This document shows, piece after piece, positions 5,605 to 13,387 of a DNA stretch of 26,688 nucleotides (its first letter is position 1; every line of letters starts with the position of its first letter). The position numbers were made by a program, and so were the translations under genes. Under the pieces are notes generated by a model, which saw only the letters and a program-made list of their open reading frames with translations, was not told the DNA's origin and searched no databases. The stretch is from the IMG/VR virus record IMGVR_UViG_3300022871_000092, positions 1 to 26,688 of that record. One strand, 5' to 3'. Source of the DNA: a virus.

Positions 5605-7149
5605 TTAATATAAATAAGCTAATCTTCCACCAACTTCTATACATTCCCAAATAACTGTGCCGTCTGTAATTGTACCACCAACCGCAGTTGGCCACGAATT
5701 AGGTGGAATGTTAGAAATTTGTGGTTCTACTACATCTGATATACCTGCAATTACACATAAATAAGCATATGTATTATTACTAGTTGGAACTACTACATCA
5801 TTTAGAATATAGCCTGTAGATGGTTGCCAGTCTGCAATTGTAGTACCTCCTATTACTCCCCAATCAGAAAATCCTAAACCATCTTGGCTAACGCTGTATC
5901 TGCAAGTCCATGTATTACCACTACCATCCATTACTGTAGTATTAACTACACCAGGTCCAACCGGCCATACTGGCTCAACTGCACCTGTGTCAGCTAAAAC
6001 TAAAGTTGTACATTGATAAATATAAGCTTCATCTACTGGATAATGCCTAATAGCAAAATGCCCTGTAGAAGGGTATCTAAAATCCTGTAATGCCAAAGTT
6101 GTGTCATTTGCTTGCCAAAGTCTATAATTAGAAAATTGGAATGCACCAACTGGTGCTATAATCCAAAATGATAAAGTAGGATAAACATAAGCTCTTACAA
6201 ACTCTCTAAAATAGTCAAATGTATTTGGTAAAGTAAATGCTGATGGGAAAGACCATGTAATGTTAAATGTAAAGTATGCTTCAGGGTCAAGAGTTAACCA
6301 AGTAATAGCATTATCAATTGTTGGACCACCGATAATATCTGTCCATGCTGGCTCTACTGCTCCTGATTGTCCTCCAACAGTACACTCAAATATATAATCC
6401 CTGCCTTGAGTGTTGTGGTCTGGATTATAAGGAGGATTGGGGCCTGTTGGTGGACCTATGTTTGTTGTTTGATCGGATGGGTCAAACCTAGTTGGTGAGT
6501 TTGCAATAACGTGTTGTTTAGCTGTATAAACTTTATTTGCTTGCCAATATTCCCACTTTGGGGCTTTACCAACATTTAACCAAGTAATACCACCATCAAC
6601 TACAGTATCTCCTAAAAATTCTGGCCATAATGGAGTGGGTAGTCCTGCTGCACCTGTAACTGTTATTGCTTGATAAAGATATTCTATTGCAGGAGTAGAA
6701 ACTGGACTATCCCCAACTACCGTATCACCAAGTGCATATGCCCAACCAGCCACCCAATTAGGATTAGTAGGAATATTATTATTTATTGAGTGTCCTCTCC
6801 AAATATCAAACCACTCTGAGATCTGTGCATTACCGCCAAGTAATCTGCAAACTAGAATTAAGCCTTCTTTATGTCCCTTAAGCAAAGTAATTGCACTTAA
6901 AAAATAACCTAGTCTTGCAGATGTAGTATCTGGTAAGTCTAATATCTTAATTAAATCAGCAAATCCAAACTCTTTAAGAGTTTCTTGTGCTGCCTTACCT
7001 TGTTGATTAGTAAAGTCTTTATACTTATTTAGAATATCTCTAAATTCATATTCATTGTCTGCAATTACTTTATCTATTGCATCACATAACTCTACATAAA
7101 GGTCCTGTTCAAAAATTCCCTTGGGTAAATATGAACTTGAAGTTAACAT
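5605..7149 (-). CDS. Baseplate tail protein I-like protein carrying four surface modules
   Basis: 514 residues. The N-terminal 120 residues ('YLPKGIFEQDLYVELCDAID', 'ILDLPDTTSARLGYFL', 'LVCRLLGG') look like the P2 gpI / tail protein I class that links wedge to tail fibres, and it directly follows the gp6/J-like gene as in P2-like tails. The core resumes near 287-343 ('TFNITWSF', 'REFVRAYVYPTLSFWII'). Four aromatic/Gly modules are inserted or appended at about 132-191, 200-286, 345-417 and 440-503, roughly tripling the usual size. The modules probably face outward. The N-terminal assignment is by pattern and order rather than by a decisive motif. Confidence 0.7.
   Translation of the reverse strand: MLTSSSYLPKGIFEQDLYVELCDAIDKVIADNEYEFRDILNKYKDFTNQQGKAAQETLKEFGFADLIKILDLPDTTSARLGYFLSAITLLKGHKEGLILVCRLLGGNAQISEWFDIWRGHSINNNIPTNPNWVAGWAYALGDTVVGDSPVSTPAIEYLYQAITVTGAAGLPTPLWPEFLGDTVVDGGITWLNVGKAPKWEYWQANKVYTAKQHVIANSPTRFDPSDQTTNIGPPTGPNPPYNPDHNTQGRDYIFECTVGGQSGAVEPAWTDIIGGPTIDNAITWLTLDPEAYFTFNITWSFPSAFTLPNTFDYFREFVRAYVYPTLSFWIIAPVGAFQFSNYRLWQANDTTLALQDFRYPSTGHFAIRHYPVDEAYIYQCTTLVLADTGAVEPVWPVGPGVVNTTVMDGSGNTWTCRYSVSQDGLGFSDWGVIGGTTIADWQPSTGYILNDVVVPTSNNTYAYLCVIAGISDVVEPQISNIPPNSWPTAVGGTITDGTVIWECIEVGGRLAYLY
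5641..5832 (-). repeat. Surface module copy in tail protein I (residues ~440-503)
   Basis: 'WQPSTGYILNDVVVPTSNN', 'YAYLCVIAG', 'VVEP', 'GGTITDGTVIWEC': a near-canonical copy at the C-terminus. Confidence 0.7.
5899..6117 (-). repeat. Surface module copy in tail protein I (residues ~345-417)
   Basis: 'WQANDTTLALQDFRYP' opens the module; 'YIYQCTTLVLADTGAVEPVW' and 'MDGSGNTWTC' follow. The GD.V strand is degenerate here. Confidence 0.65.
6292..6552 (-). repeat. Surface module copy in tail protein I (residues ~200-286)
   Basis: Begins 'YWQANKVYTAKQHVI', has a long Pro/Asn-rich insertion, then 'YIFECTVGGQSGAVEPAW' and a closing 'PTIDNAITW'. The longest copy. Confidence 0.7.
6577..6756 (-). repeat. 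Surface module copy in tail protein I (residues ~132-191)
   Basis: Contains 'GWAYALGDTVV', a tyrosine-rich centre ('YLYQAI'), 'LWPEFLGDTVVDGGITW'. Same order of landmarks as the other eight copies in the window. Confidence 0.7.
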
Positions 7150-7161
7150 TAAATCAATCTC

Positions 7162-9546
7162 CTATATAGTTTGTGTGATGGTTATCTGATTAACTATAAT
7201 CATATATTCATCCCAAGCTGTTTTAGTTAAAATGCTGTAGTCTGATGTTGACCCTGTTGTTGTATTATTTAGCTGCTGCCTACAACGCCAATATACAGTG
7301 CCATCTAATGTGTCTGTGGCTACTGTAGGAATAGGGTTATCATCAATATTTTCCTGAGATATAAGAGTCATCCAAGGGTTACCACCTGCAGGTTCTGCAG
7401 CTCCTGTGGTTCCTGCCTGAACACATTCATAAATATACTCCCCATCAAGAGCTGGGGACGCAGCTACTGGAGTAACAAAATCTCCTCTTCTATAAGCTGT
7501 AAGAGCTTGCCAATTTGGTGCATCAATTGTTATTACACACTTTTTAATATACTCTATATAATTATAAACTAAATCTTCTATCTGCCTTTCTACATCAAAA
7601 ATGTCTATTGAAAGTTCTAATAGTAAATTATAAGGCTCTAAGATACCACCTGTACCATCAATATCGTTAACTACAGGATAAGACCCTGGGAGCTGCATAT
7701 ACACGTCATAATTTAAAGTCATAACTACCTGCGTTGGGTCTGATATAACTGGATCAGGGACGCCAAGGGCTTTGCTAGGACTTAAACTTGTTATAAATGA
7801 TTGTTTTTCTATTGAGTTGAATACTTGATTAACTCCAAGAGAAGAGTCATTACGTACATATGTCATTTCAACAACAGCGGGAGTAACATCTCTATAATTA
7901 GTATCAGACATTCTGGAATCTAGCCCTTTAAATAATTTCATAAAATCATCTCTAGCACGTACTAGAGCTTGTGATTCATAGTAAAGAGGAGCATTTACTT
8001 TTATTGAGTTTAATGTTTCTTGCTCTAAATATATATTATCTCTAACATCTGCTGTTATATCTGAATCATTAGTATACCACGCACAATTTAAAGATGTAAG
8101 CCAGTTAAAAAGTCCTCCTGTATCTCCTATTAAATTTCCTTCTACTGGAGCAGGCCAGCCTGGCTCTGCGGGAGAAACTCCACCAGGAGCTTGACAAGCA
8201 TAAAAATAACCATCCTGCGTAGTAGGAACTACTACATCACCTACAACATATGTAAACCCTGCCTCATATTGACAGTCAAAAGAAATAGGGGCTAATGTTG
8301 TTGTATCATAATCCATTAAATTATAACAAGCCCAAGTAACTTGATTGGCTCCTGGGTTATCTATTACCGTTGTAGCAACACTGACTGGACCAGCTGGCCA
8401 CACTGGCTCAGTTAGTGCGTCTGTAAGACCAAAACCAGCAATAGCTATACATTTATAATAATAGCCGTTTAAGTTGGCTGCAGTTGGTATTATCAAATCT
8501 CCTACCGCTATAGCTGCACCGGCACTCCAAGCTGCAGGAGTAGGAACTGAAACATCTGCTGTTAAGCCCCCTATTGTAATATTCCAATAAGGTTCTCCAA
8601 CTACGTTAGAAGCACCATCAAAATAACTATTAAAAAAATATTCTTGAGGTCTAGAAGCTAATAAGGTTGGGGATACATAATCTGTTTCGTCATATGTAAC
8701 ACCAGATGCCCAAAAAGTAGTGCCATAATAAACAGAACCTATAATAGTTCCATAAGAACTAATATCTATATCACTAATTAAAAATGTAAGGTCGTATGCC
8801 TCTATATACTCTAATCTTAGTATATCACCAGGGCTATAATAAAATGTATCAGCTGAGTTATTATTAAGATACATTACATCAACTGCATCTAATGTATTTG
8901 TTATTACTACATACTCATTGTTCAATAAATCAACTATATGTTCTGATGTAGTTAAAGGGGTTGGGGTTGTATTACTAACAAAAGTAGTTGGTTCACCAGA
9001 CGTTGCATATACACCCTTTGTTAATTGAATATCTTCTGTTACATTGGGATTAGAAAACCTAAACAATTGTAGTTCTGAACTAGGTACTACTATATCTTCA
9101 TATAGTAAATTACCTATAACAACTGGAATTATTGTGGGTATCCCTACATTTAATGTTACATTGTCTATTGTATAAACATCTGCATCTTTACAAGTGCCAA
9201 TTAAAGTAAACTTAGATAAAGTAACTGGGGCTAGTATTGATGGCATTACTGTTAAAGTGAGATGTGAGTTCTTACCTCTATCACAAGAATAACCACTAGC
9301 CTCTGCCCTGGCTACAGCAGAACTACGGATTTCCATATAGGGTAAAAATGTCTCTCTTCTACCAACAACAACTTTATGCTGTAACCAAGTGCCAAGACCA
9401 GCCATAAGCTCTATAAGAGTTTCACCTGCTGAAGAAGTATAAAAATCCCTCCAGGTTAAATATTCTGGCTTAGACTGTACATATGCTTTTACGTCAGCTA
9501 TCCATTGTTGAAAAGAAACTGACTGGGGATCTACTATCCATGACAT
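7162..9546 (-). CDS. Baseplate wedge protein, T4 gp6 / baseplate J-like, with four surface modules
   Basis: 794 residues. 'WRDFYTSSAGETLIELMAG' at 32-50 and 'GRRETFLPYM' at 62-71 are typical of gp6/J-like wedge proteins, which form the ring that ties the wedges around the hub. 'ARAEASGY' at 80-86 is the usual continuation. The core continues around 496-670 ('RDNIYLEQETLNSIKVNAP', 'ALVRARDDFMKLF', 'YRDVTPAVVEMTYVR'). Four aromatic/Gly modules interrupt it: about 278-335, 340-407, 425-488 and 679-757. Removing them leaves about 500 residues, near the size of ordinary J-like proteins. It follows the gp25-like gene and precedes tail protein I, the canonical order. Confidence 0.85.
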   Translation of the reverse strand: MSWIVDPQSVSFQQWIADVKAYVQSKPEYLTWRDFYTSSAGETLIELMAGLGTWLQHKVVVGRRETFLPYMEIRSSAVARAEASGYSCDRGKNSHLTLTVMPSILAPVTLSKFTLIGTCKDADVYTIDNVTLNVGIPTIIPVVIGNLLYEDIVVPSSELQLFRFSNPNVTEDIQLTKGVYATSGEPTTFVSNTTPTPLTTSEHIVDLLNNEYVVITNTLDAVDVMYLNNNSADTFYYSPGDILRLEYIEAYDLTFLISDIDISSYGTIIGSVYYGTTFWASGVTYDETDYVSPTLLASRPQEYFFNSYFDGASNVVGEPYWNITIGGLTADVSVPTPAAWSAGAAIAVGDLIIPTAANLNGYYYKCIAIAGFGLTDALTEPVWPAGPVSVATTVIDNPGANQVTWACYNLMDYDTTTLAPISFDCQYEAGFTYVVGDVVVPTTQDGYFYACQAPGGVSPAEPGWPAPVEGNLIGDTGGLFNWLTSLNCAWYTNDSDITADVRDNIYLEQETLNSIKVNAPLYYESQALVRARDDFMKLFKGLDSRMSDTNYRDVTPAVVEMTYVRNDSSLGVNQVFNSIEKQSFITSLSPSKALGVPDPVISDPTQVVMTLNYDVYMQLPGSYPVVNDIDGTGGILEPYNLLLELSIDIFDVERQIEDLVYNYIEYIKKCVITIDAPNWQALTAYRRGDFVTPVAASPALDGEYIYECVQAGTTGAAEPAGGNPWMTLISQENIDDNPIPTVATDTLDGTVYWRCRQQLNNTTTGSTSDYSILTKTAWDEYMIIVNQITITQTI
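7276..7512 (-). repeat. Surface module copy in gp6/J-like protein (residues ~679-757)
   Basis: 'WQALTAYRRGDFVTPVA', 'YIYECVQAGTTGAAEP', 'DTLDGTVYWRC'. Close to the C-terminus, with an extra insertion before the last strand. Confidence 0.7.
8083..8274 (-). repeat. Surface module copy in gp6/J-like protein (residues ~425-488)
   Basis: 'YEAGFTYVVGDVVVPTTQDG', 'YFYACQAPGGVSPAEPGWP', 'GLFNWLTSL'. Near-canonical. Confidence 0.7.
8326..8529 (-). repeat. Surface module copy in gp6/J-like protein (residues ~340-407)
   Basis: 'WSAGAAIAVGDLIIPTAAN', 'YYYKCIAIAGFG', 'TEPVWPAGP', 'QVTWAC'. It follows the previous copy almost directly. Confidence 0.7.
8542..8715 (-). repeat. Surface module copy in gp6/J-like protein (residues ~278-335)
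   Basis: 'FWASGVTYDETDYVSPTLL', 'EYFFNSYFDGASNVVGEPYW', 'IGGLTADV'. The most divergent copy; the central Cys is absent. Confidence 0.55.
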
Positions 9547-9559
9547 AAATTAATTCTCC

Positions 9560-9946
9560 TTAGTATAAAATAGACGTTTGATATTGAAATAACTCTACAG
9601 ATGATTTAACAGAAAAGGTTAAGTAAACATCAATTGTATGATTATCTGGGTCTACATCTATTTCTGAATTTGGCAAATCAACTTGAATTCTAGGGTCATT
9701 ATATTCTACTTGTTCTGATACTTCTTTTAATAGAAGTAAACACGTATCTGTATCCACTATATCAAATAGATACTCCTCAAGATCTATACCATAATTAGGT
9801 CTAAATAATCTCTCACCTTTCATGGTATTAACCATGTTATCAATTGACTGATATATAGAATCCATATCATATATTAATGAGGATTTTTTAGGACTATATG
9901 GATTTAGATCCGAATATAGTGCATTTTTTTTAACTGACTTAATCAT
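9560..9946 (-). CDS. Baseplate wedge protein, T4 gp25-like
   Basis: 128 residues, the size of the gp25/GPW family. 'GERLFRPNYGIDLEEYLFD' at about 44-62 is the core motif (a variant of the family's E-R...P..G..L...LF). 'VEYNDPRIQVDL' follows where the family has the ...EPRI... strand, and the C-terminus 'IDVYLTFSV' is the last sheet. gp25 joins the wedge to the first sheath ring and helps start sheath polymerisation. AAGGA lies upstream of its ATG. The ATG lies inside the last codons of the small lipoprotein gene. gp6/J-like follows, as expected. Confidence 0.9.
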   Translation of the reverse strand: MIKSVKKNALYSDLNPYSPKKSSLIYDMDSIYQSIDNMVNTMKGERLFRPNYGIDLEEYLFDIVDTDTCLLLLKEVSEQVEYNDPRIQVDLPNSEIDVDPDNHTIDVYLTFSVKSSVELFQYQTSILY

Positions 9947-10076
9947 AATTTATTCCTTCATTTAAAGCTCTATTTACTTGTATATGATACTTAATTTGAT
10001 ATTCTAATCTCTTTTGTACTGTTGTAGCACAAGCTGGTAAGGCTAATATGCTTAATATTAATAGTATCTTAATCAT
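9939..10076 (-). CDS. Tiny lipoprotein (45 residues), exclusion-type or o-spanin candidate
   Basis: Starts 'MIKILLILSILALPACATT': a short basic head, a hydrophobic stretch and a lipobox ending L-P-A-C16, so it should be cleaved and lipidated at C16. That leaves a mature part of 30 residues containing 'VQKRLEYQIKYHIQVNRALN'. It overlaps the start of gp25 by eight bases and starts four bases after the stop of the 128-residue gene, so it is packed into the operon. The same mature pattern recurs in the frame at 1289-1465. A mature chain this short is small for an o-spanin. Small phage lipoproteins encoded beside receptor-binding genes (for example T5 Llp) can block the receptor against superinfection, so that role is also possible. 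Confidence 0.75.
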   Translation of the reverse strand: MIKILLILSILALPACATTVQKRLEYQIKYHIQVNRALNEGINYD

Positions 10077-10079
10077 ACT

Positions 10080-10466
10080 TTATGTTCCGCTTACCTCGTC
10101 CCTTATTTTATCCTTGTCATCTAGCCATTTTTTAACTTCTGGAAAAAGGTCTTTAATCTCATTGGCTAGTATCTCAATAACCTTTTCTTTCTGCTTATCT
10201 GTTTCGGCTATATATCTAGCCTTTCTGCACTCTGCTAGATATTCGCTATGTCTAGGAAGGGTTTTAAGATAGCCCACTTCGTATTTCTTAACTACTCCTC
10301 CCTCAACATAAAACCTATTCTGTTGTGCATCGTTAAAAATTGCCTCATTTTTATATTCTTCTGGATAGTCTTCTACTTCCAATTCCTTCCATGCGCTTTG
10401 ATAGACAAAAGCCATGATATTATTATCCTCATCTACGGCAACACGTTTTTTGTTTTCTAGCTCCAT
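10080..10466 (-). CDS. Unknown 128-residue protein in the fibre block
   Basis: Soluble, acidic to neutral protein with a charged helical C-terminal third ('DKQKEKVIEILANEIKDL', 'EVKKWLDDKDKIRDEV') and an N-terminal half rich in Y, E and N. A strong AGGAGGT is six bases before the ATG. Both lie within the last codons of the GIY-YIG endonuclease gene, which overlaps it by ten bases. Placement after fibre genes would suit a fibre chaperone, but no chaperone motif is evident. Function unknown. Confidence 0.6.
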   Translation of the reverse strand: MELENKKRVAVDEDNNIMAFVYQSAWKELEVEDYPEEYKNEAIFNDAQQNRFYVEGGVVKKYEVGYLKTLPRHSEYLAECRKARYIAETDKQKEKVIEILANEIKDLFPEVKKWLDDKDKIRDEVSGT

Positions 10467-11110
10467 GTTGTCACCTCCTTTATCCTTTTATTATATTTTC
10501 TCCCTTTTAATGCTCTACTAACTTTGTCTTTGTGTTCTTGTGTGTGTCTATATCCTAATGAATATTTATTACCGATTAAACTATCAGATATTTTTTTCTT
10601 TTGTTCATCGGATAATGTTTTGCCTACATGAGCCTTACTCATATTAGTTTTAGCCACCAATGTATGTTTATAACCTTTATTTTTTCCTTTGTTAGCTAAT
10701 GCAACTCTTTTTTGCCTTTCCTCTGGTAGTTTTCTACCCTTTAATGCTTCTTTAATTTTCTTTCTGTGTTCTGCTGAAATAACACAGCCTTTTTTTGCAT
10801 CTCTCATTTTTTGTATAGACTGTTCTGTATGTTTTAATCCTTTACGACCACCCTTGCCACCTTTACATAAGTTATAACCGATACTCTTTATATCACTCTT
10901 AAAACAAGCTATCCAATAAATCTCTCTTTCGTTAAGGTGTTCTTGTGATATGCAATATTCTAGTATGTCTTTTCTGAAATTACTTCTGCCATATTTTTTA
11001 AAAGCATTATCAATCGCTATGCCACTACCCATATAATTAGGATTGTTCATACTGTCTTGTCCTATATATATTTTACCTGTTATTAGGTTTGTGGTCTTAT
11101 AAATTATCAT
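10457..11110 (-). CDS. Free-standing GIY-YIG homing endonuclease with NUMOD3 repeats
   Basis: 217 residues. 'MIIYKTTNLITGKIYIGQDS' carries the GIY...YIG pair (I3-Y4 and Y15-I-G17). 'YMGSG', 'KKYGRSNFRKDIL', 'LNEREIYWI' (the conserved Glu) and 'YNLCKGGKGG' complete the domain in the first 90 residues. The rest is a row of NUMOD3-type DNA-binding repeats ('SAEHRKKIKEALKGRK', 'SDEQKKKISDSLIGNK', 'TQEHKDKVSRALKGRK'). Such selfish genes cut an allele lacking them and spread by recombination. No intron is apparent. Its 3' end supplies the ribosome site and start of the next gene, so it inserted without disrupting expression. Confidence 0.9.
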   Translation of the reverse strand: MIIYKTTNLITGKIYIGQDSMNNPNYMGSGIAIDNAFKKYGRSNFRKDILEYCISQEHLNEREIYWIACFKSDIKSIGYNLCKGGKGGRKGLKHTEQSIQKMRDAKKGCVISAEHRKKIKEALKGRKLPEERQKRVALANKGKNKGYKHTLVAKTNMSKAHVGKTLSDEQKKKISDSLIGNKYSLGYRHTQEHKDKVSRALKGRKYNKRIKEVTTWS

Positions 11111-11129
11111 TTTGTTTTATAAATCCTCC

Positions 11130-11996
11130 CTATACATCACTCGGTATATCGTAGCCTGTAGGCTTAGCATCTAACTCTACATCACCACTTACTCTTATGC
11201 TTGTTACATTAGCGTTATAAGTACAACGAACAACAGAAGAATTAGGAGTTGCATAGTTATACGTTATAAATCCTCCAACAGAGCCTACTGAAATAGCTTG
11301 ATAATTATTAGCTACATTCTTAAAAGTGACGCCTGTTACAGTTACACTAAAATCAGTATTTATACCTGCAGCGCCTACAATATTAAAATTTAATTTCCAT
11401 GCTCCATTACTAGTCTTATAAAAAATACCAACTGCTCTAATTGTTGCCCATCCAGCAGGTCCACTACAAGTCAAATCTAACAATGGACTCACATACTCAT
11501 ATTGCCACTTTGCTCTACTTGGTGCGAAAGTTTCTATTTCTTGGATTTTAAGATAACTACCAATAGCATAGATGGTATGTAGTGAATTAATAGAATAAAG
11601 TCTTATCTCAATTACTGTATCTATTGATGGAGTAATATAATGTTCTATGTTCTCCTGTGTTCCGTGATTTGTAATATATGTTGAAATTAAAGCTGTTCCC
11701 GTCATTCCAATAAGTGAAGCATTGGTTACATCATATATTCTGTACTGTGCATAACCAGTATTAGCAGAACAAAATATATATAATGCTGACGATATACAAT
11801 ATGTTTTGTTTGCTTTAAGTGTAACCCTATAAGTAGCAGGGTCAAAAGCCATATTATTTAACACAACAGTATTAAACTTAATTGGGTCTGTTATTGCAAT
11901 GTCAGTAGTTTGGTTACCTGATAATTGGAAAAGCCCAAACTCCTTTGGTGTCCAGTTTACTAAATCTCTTGAAAAACTACTACTAATTCCAGCCAT
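11130..11996 (-). CDS. Tail fibre protein with a C1q/jelly-roll-like domain
   Basis: 288 residues. The segment at about 23-155 ('KFNTVVLNNMAFDPATYRVT', 'NKTYCISSALYIF', 'ITPSIDTVIEIRLYS') matches a domain at about 18-150 of the upstream fibre ('DPATYRVTLKKNRTY', 'ITPTVDTVVDLRLTT') and has the strand pattern of C1q/TNF-like jelly rolls, which often form trimeric receptor-binding heads. The second half ('PAGWATIRAVGIFYKTSNGA', 'VGSVGGFITYNYATP') is another beta domain. It ends 'TGYDIPSDV'. AGGAG lies nine bases before the ATG. A near copy of its last codons remains just upstream at 12008-12034. Confidence 0.7.
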   Translation of the reverse strand: MAGISSSFSRDLVNWTPKEFGLFQLSGNQTTDIAITDPIKFNTVVLNNMAFDPATYRVTLKANKTYCISSALYIFCSANTGYAQYRIYDVTNASLIGMTGTALISTYITNHGTQENIEHYITPSIDTVIEIRLYSINSLHTIYAIGSYLKIQEIETFAPSRAKWQYEYVSPLLDLTCSGPAGWATIRAVGIFYKTSNGAWKLNFNIVGAAGINTDFSVTVTGVTFKNVANNYQAISVGSVGGFITYNYATPNSSVVRCTYNANVTSIRVSGDVELDAKPTGYDIPSDV

Positions 11997-12007
11997 ATTT
12001 TATACTC

Positions 12008-12037
12008 CTAAACATCACTTGGCAAATCATAGCTCCC
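12008..12037 (-). pseudogene. Leftover C-terminal codons of a fibre gene ('GSYDLPSDV' stop)
   Basis: Read in the frame ending at the TAG at 12008-12010, the end of the 109-residue gene plus the gap after it encode G-S-Y-D-L-P-S-D-V-stop. This matches the last residues of the downstream fibre (T-G-Y-D-I-P-S-D-V-stop at 11130). It looks like the scar of a recombination event, or a frameshifted old C-terminus. Confidence 0.55.
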
Positions 12038-12356
12038 CTCTCTCTTTTAACCTTTCTATAGCCATATCTCTCATCTCTGCTTGTATTAAAGCCTCATCAG
12101 CTTGTAATTTTAATTCTTCCTCTGTTAATTCTTTTACTTCTTCAATAACTTTCTCTACTACTGGAATATTTTTAACCTCATATTCATTCCCATTCCATTG
12201 AGCATATTGCTTTGTATTATCAAACTCTGGTGGTACAACTTCTACACAACCAGCAGGAAGTAAAAACTTACCATGTTCCAATGGGCTTTCCTGTGAATTT
12301 TCAGGTCCTAAATAAACTCCGTTACTATCTAACTGATATACAATTTTAGTTCTCAT
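12027..12356 (-). CDS. Tail fibre assembly chaperone-like protein
   Basis: 109 residues. 'YQLDSNGVYLGPENSQESPL' and 'FLLPAGCVEVVPPEFDNTKQ', followed by 'QWNGNEYEV', match the beta-rich N-terminal half of many small phage proteins encoded after fibre genes and annotated as fibre assembly proteins. The C-terminal half is a charged helix ('EKVIEEVKELTEEELKLQAD'), as in those proteins. It lies directly after a collar-type fibre gene. GAGG precedes the ATG. The last codons overlap, in another frame, a remnant of a fibre C-terminus. The role in folding or trimerising the adjacent fibre is inferred from the family. Confidence 0.6.
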   Translation of the reverse strand: MRTKIVYQLDSNGVYLGPENSQESPLEHGKFLLPAGCVEVVPPEFDNTKQYAQWNGNEYEVKNIPVVEKVIEEVKELTEEELKLQADEALIQAEMRDMAIERLKERGEL

Positions 12357-12364
12357 CTTTACCT

Positions 12365-13387
12365 CTAATATTTAATAATATAATAAACACCATAAGCCTT
12401 ACCTGTTGTTTCAAGACCTGTTCTTGGTGCACCATTTGTACCATCATTGGTCATTGTGCTTACGGTTGTTGAAATACTAGCATAACCAGTGTTCGTGTTT
12501 TTAGATGTAGCACTACCACCAAGTGTCCCTATTTCATATAACCCACCAAGCTGGATTTCCCATTGACCTATATTAGAATAAGTTATAGCATGAATGTGAC
12601 CACTATCTGAGCTTGCAGCACTATGATAATGCCCTTGCCCTTTATCATCGACTTTAGCTGCTAGTGCCACGACGGTATTGCTTGTGAAAGCTGTCGGTGT
12701 TCCTACTCCTCTTAATGTTGCAGACCTTAAATCTGGTATATTAAAAGTTGTAGCACCATCACCAACACCCCAAGTCGTACTTAACTTGGCAAACAAAGAC
12801 GAATAAACTGTCCTTAATATAGCACTTCCATCACAATTCAAATATCCGTCGGGGACAACAGCACCCGCATAAGACTGCACTACTCCAACCTGAACACTAA
12901 TGTCTGGTCTTTGTATTACAGGGCTTACTATGTTTATCTGCTGAATTTCCCAGTGTGAATAAGTAGTATAAATAGCATTTATATTTGTACTAGTTGTTAA
13001 CCTTAAATCTACTACTGTATCAACTGTTGGAGTAATAATACAAAAAGCTGGTGTTGTAGAAGTATTATTGGCAACATAAGTAACGGGTAATTCATAACCT
13101 AGTGTTCCAATATAAGCACCAGCAGTTACATCATAAAATTGAACAGTGCTACCACCTGCATTATTAGTATAATTAACCAATATATGTGAAATTAATTTGT
13201 AAGTTCTATTCTTTTTTAATGTTACTCTATAAGTTGCAGGATCAAGAGTAATATTACCAACAGACAAAGTGTCAAACTTAAGGGGATTACCAACATTAAA
13301 ATTTGCTACTTGAGTAGCCGACATTATAATATAAGCATACTCATTATCACTAAATTGGAAGTTATTTTTACTACTTGTTATCTTCAT
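12365..13387 (-). CDS. Tail fibre with C1q-like domain fused to a phage tail-collar domain
   Basis: 340 residues from the ATG at 13387. That start overlaps the stop of the upstream gene (TGATG) and is preferred over an in-frame ATG 24 bases upstream that would lie inside it. Residues 18-150 form the jelly-roll-like domain shared with the 288-residue fibre. Residues about 168-225 are a classic tail-collar domain: 'GAVVPDGYLNCDGSAI', 'YSSLFAKLSTTWGVGDGATT' and 'FNIPDLRSATLRGVG'. After this come HxH pairs H253/H255 ('GHYH') and H264/H266 ('GHIH'), typical of metal-threaded fibre tips. It is probably a distal receptor-binding fibre. Confidence 0.85.
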   Translation of the reverse strand: MKITSSKNNFQFSDNEYAYIIMSATQVANFNVGNPLKFDTLSVGNITLDPATYRVTLKKNRTYKLISHILVNYTNNAGGSTVQFYDVTAGAYIGTLGYELPVTYVANNTSTTPAFCIITPTVDTVVDLRLTTSTNINAIYTTYSHWEIQQINIVSPVIQRPDISVQVGVVQSYAGAVVPDGYLNCDGSAILRTVYSSLFAKLSTTWGVGDGATTFNIPDLRSATLRGVGTPTAFTSNTVVALAAKVDDKGQGHYHSAASSDSGHIHAITYSNIGQWEIQLGGLYEIGTLGGSATSKNTNTGYASISTTVSTMTNDGTNGAPRTGLETTGKAYGVYYIIKY

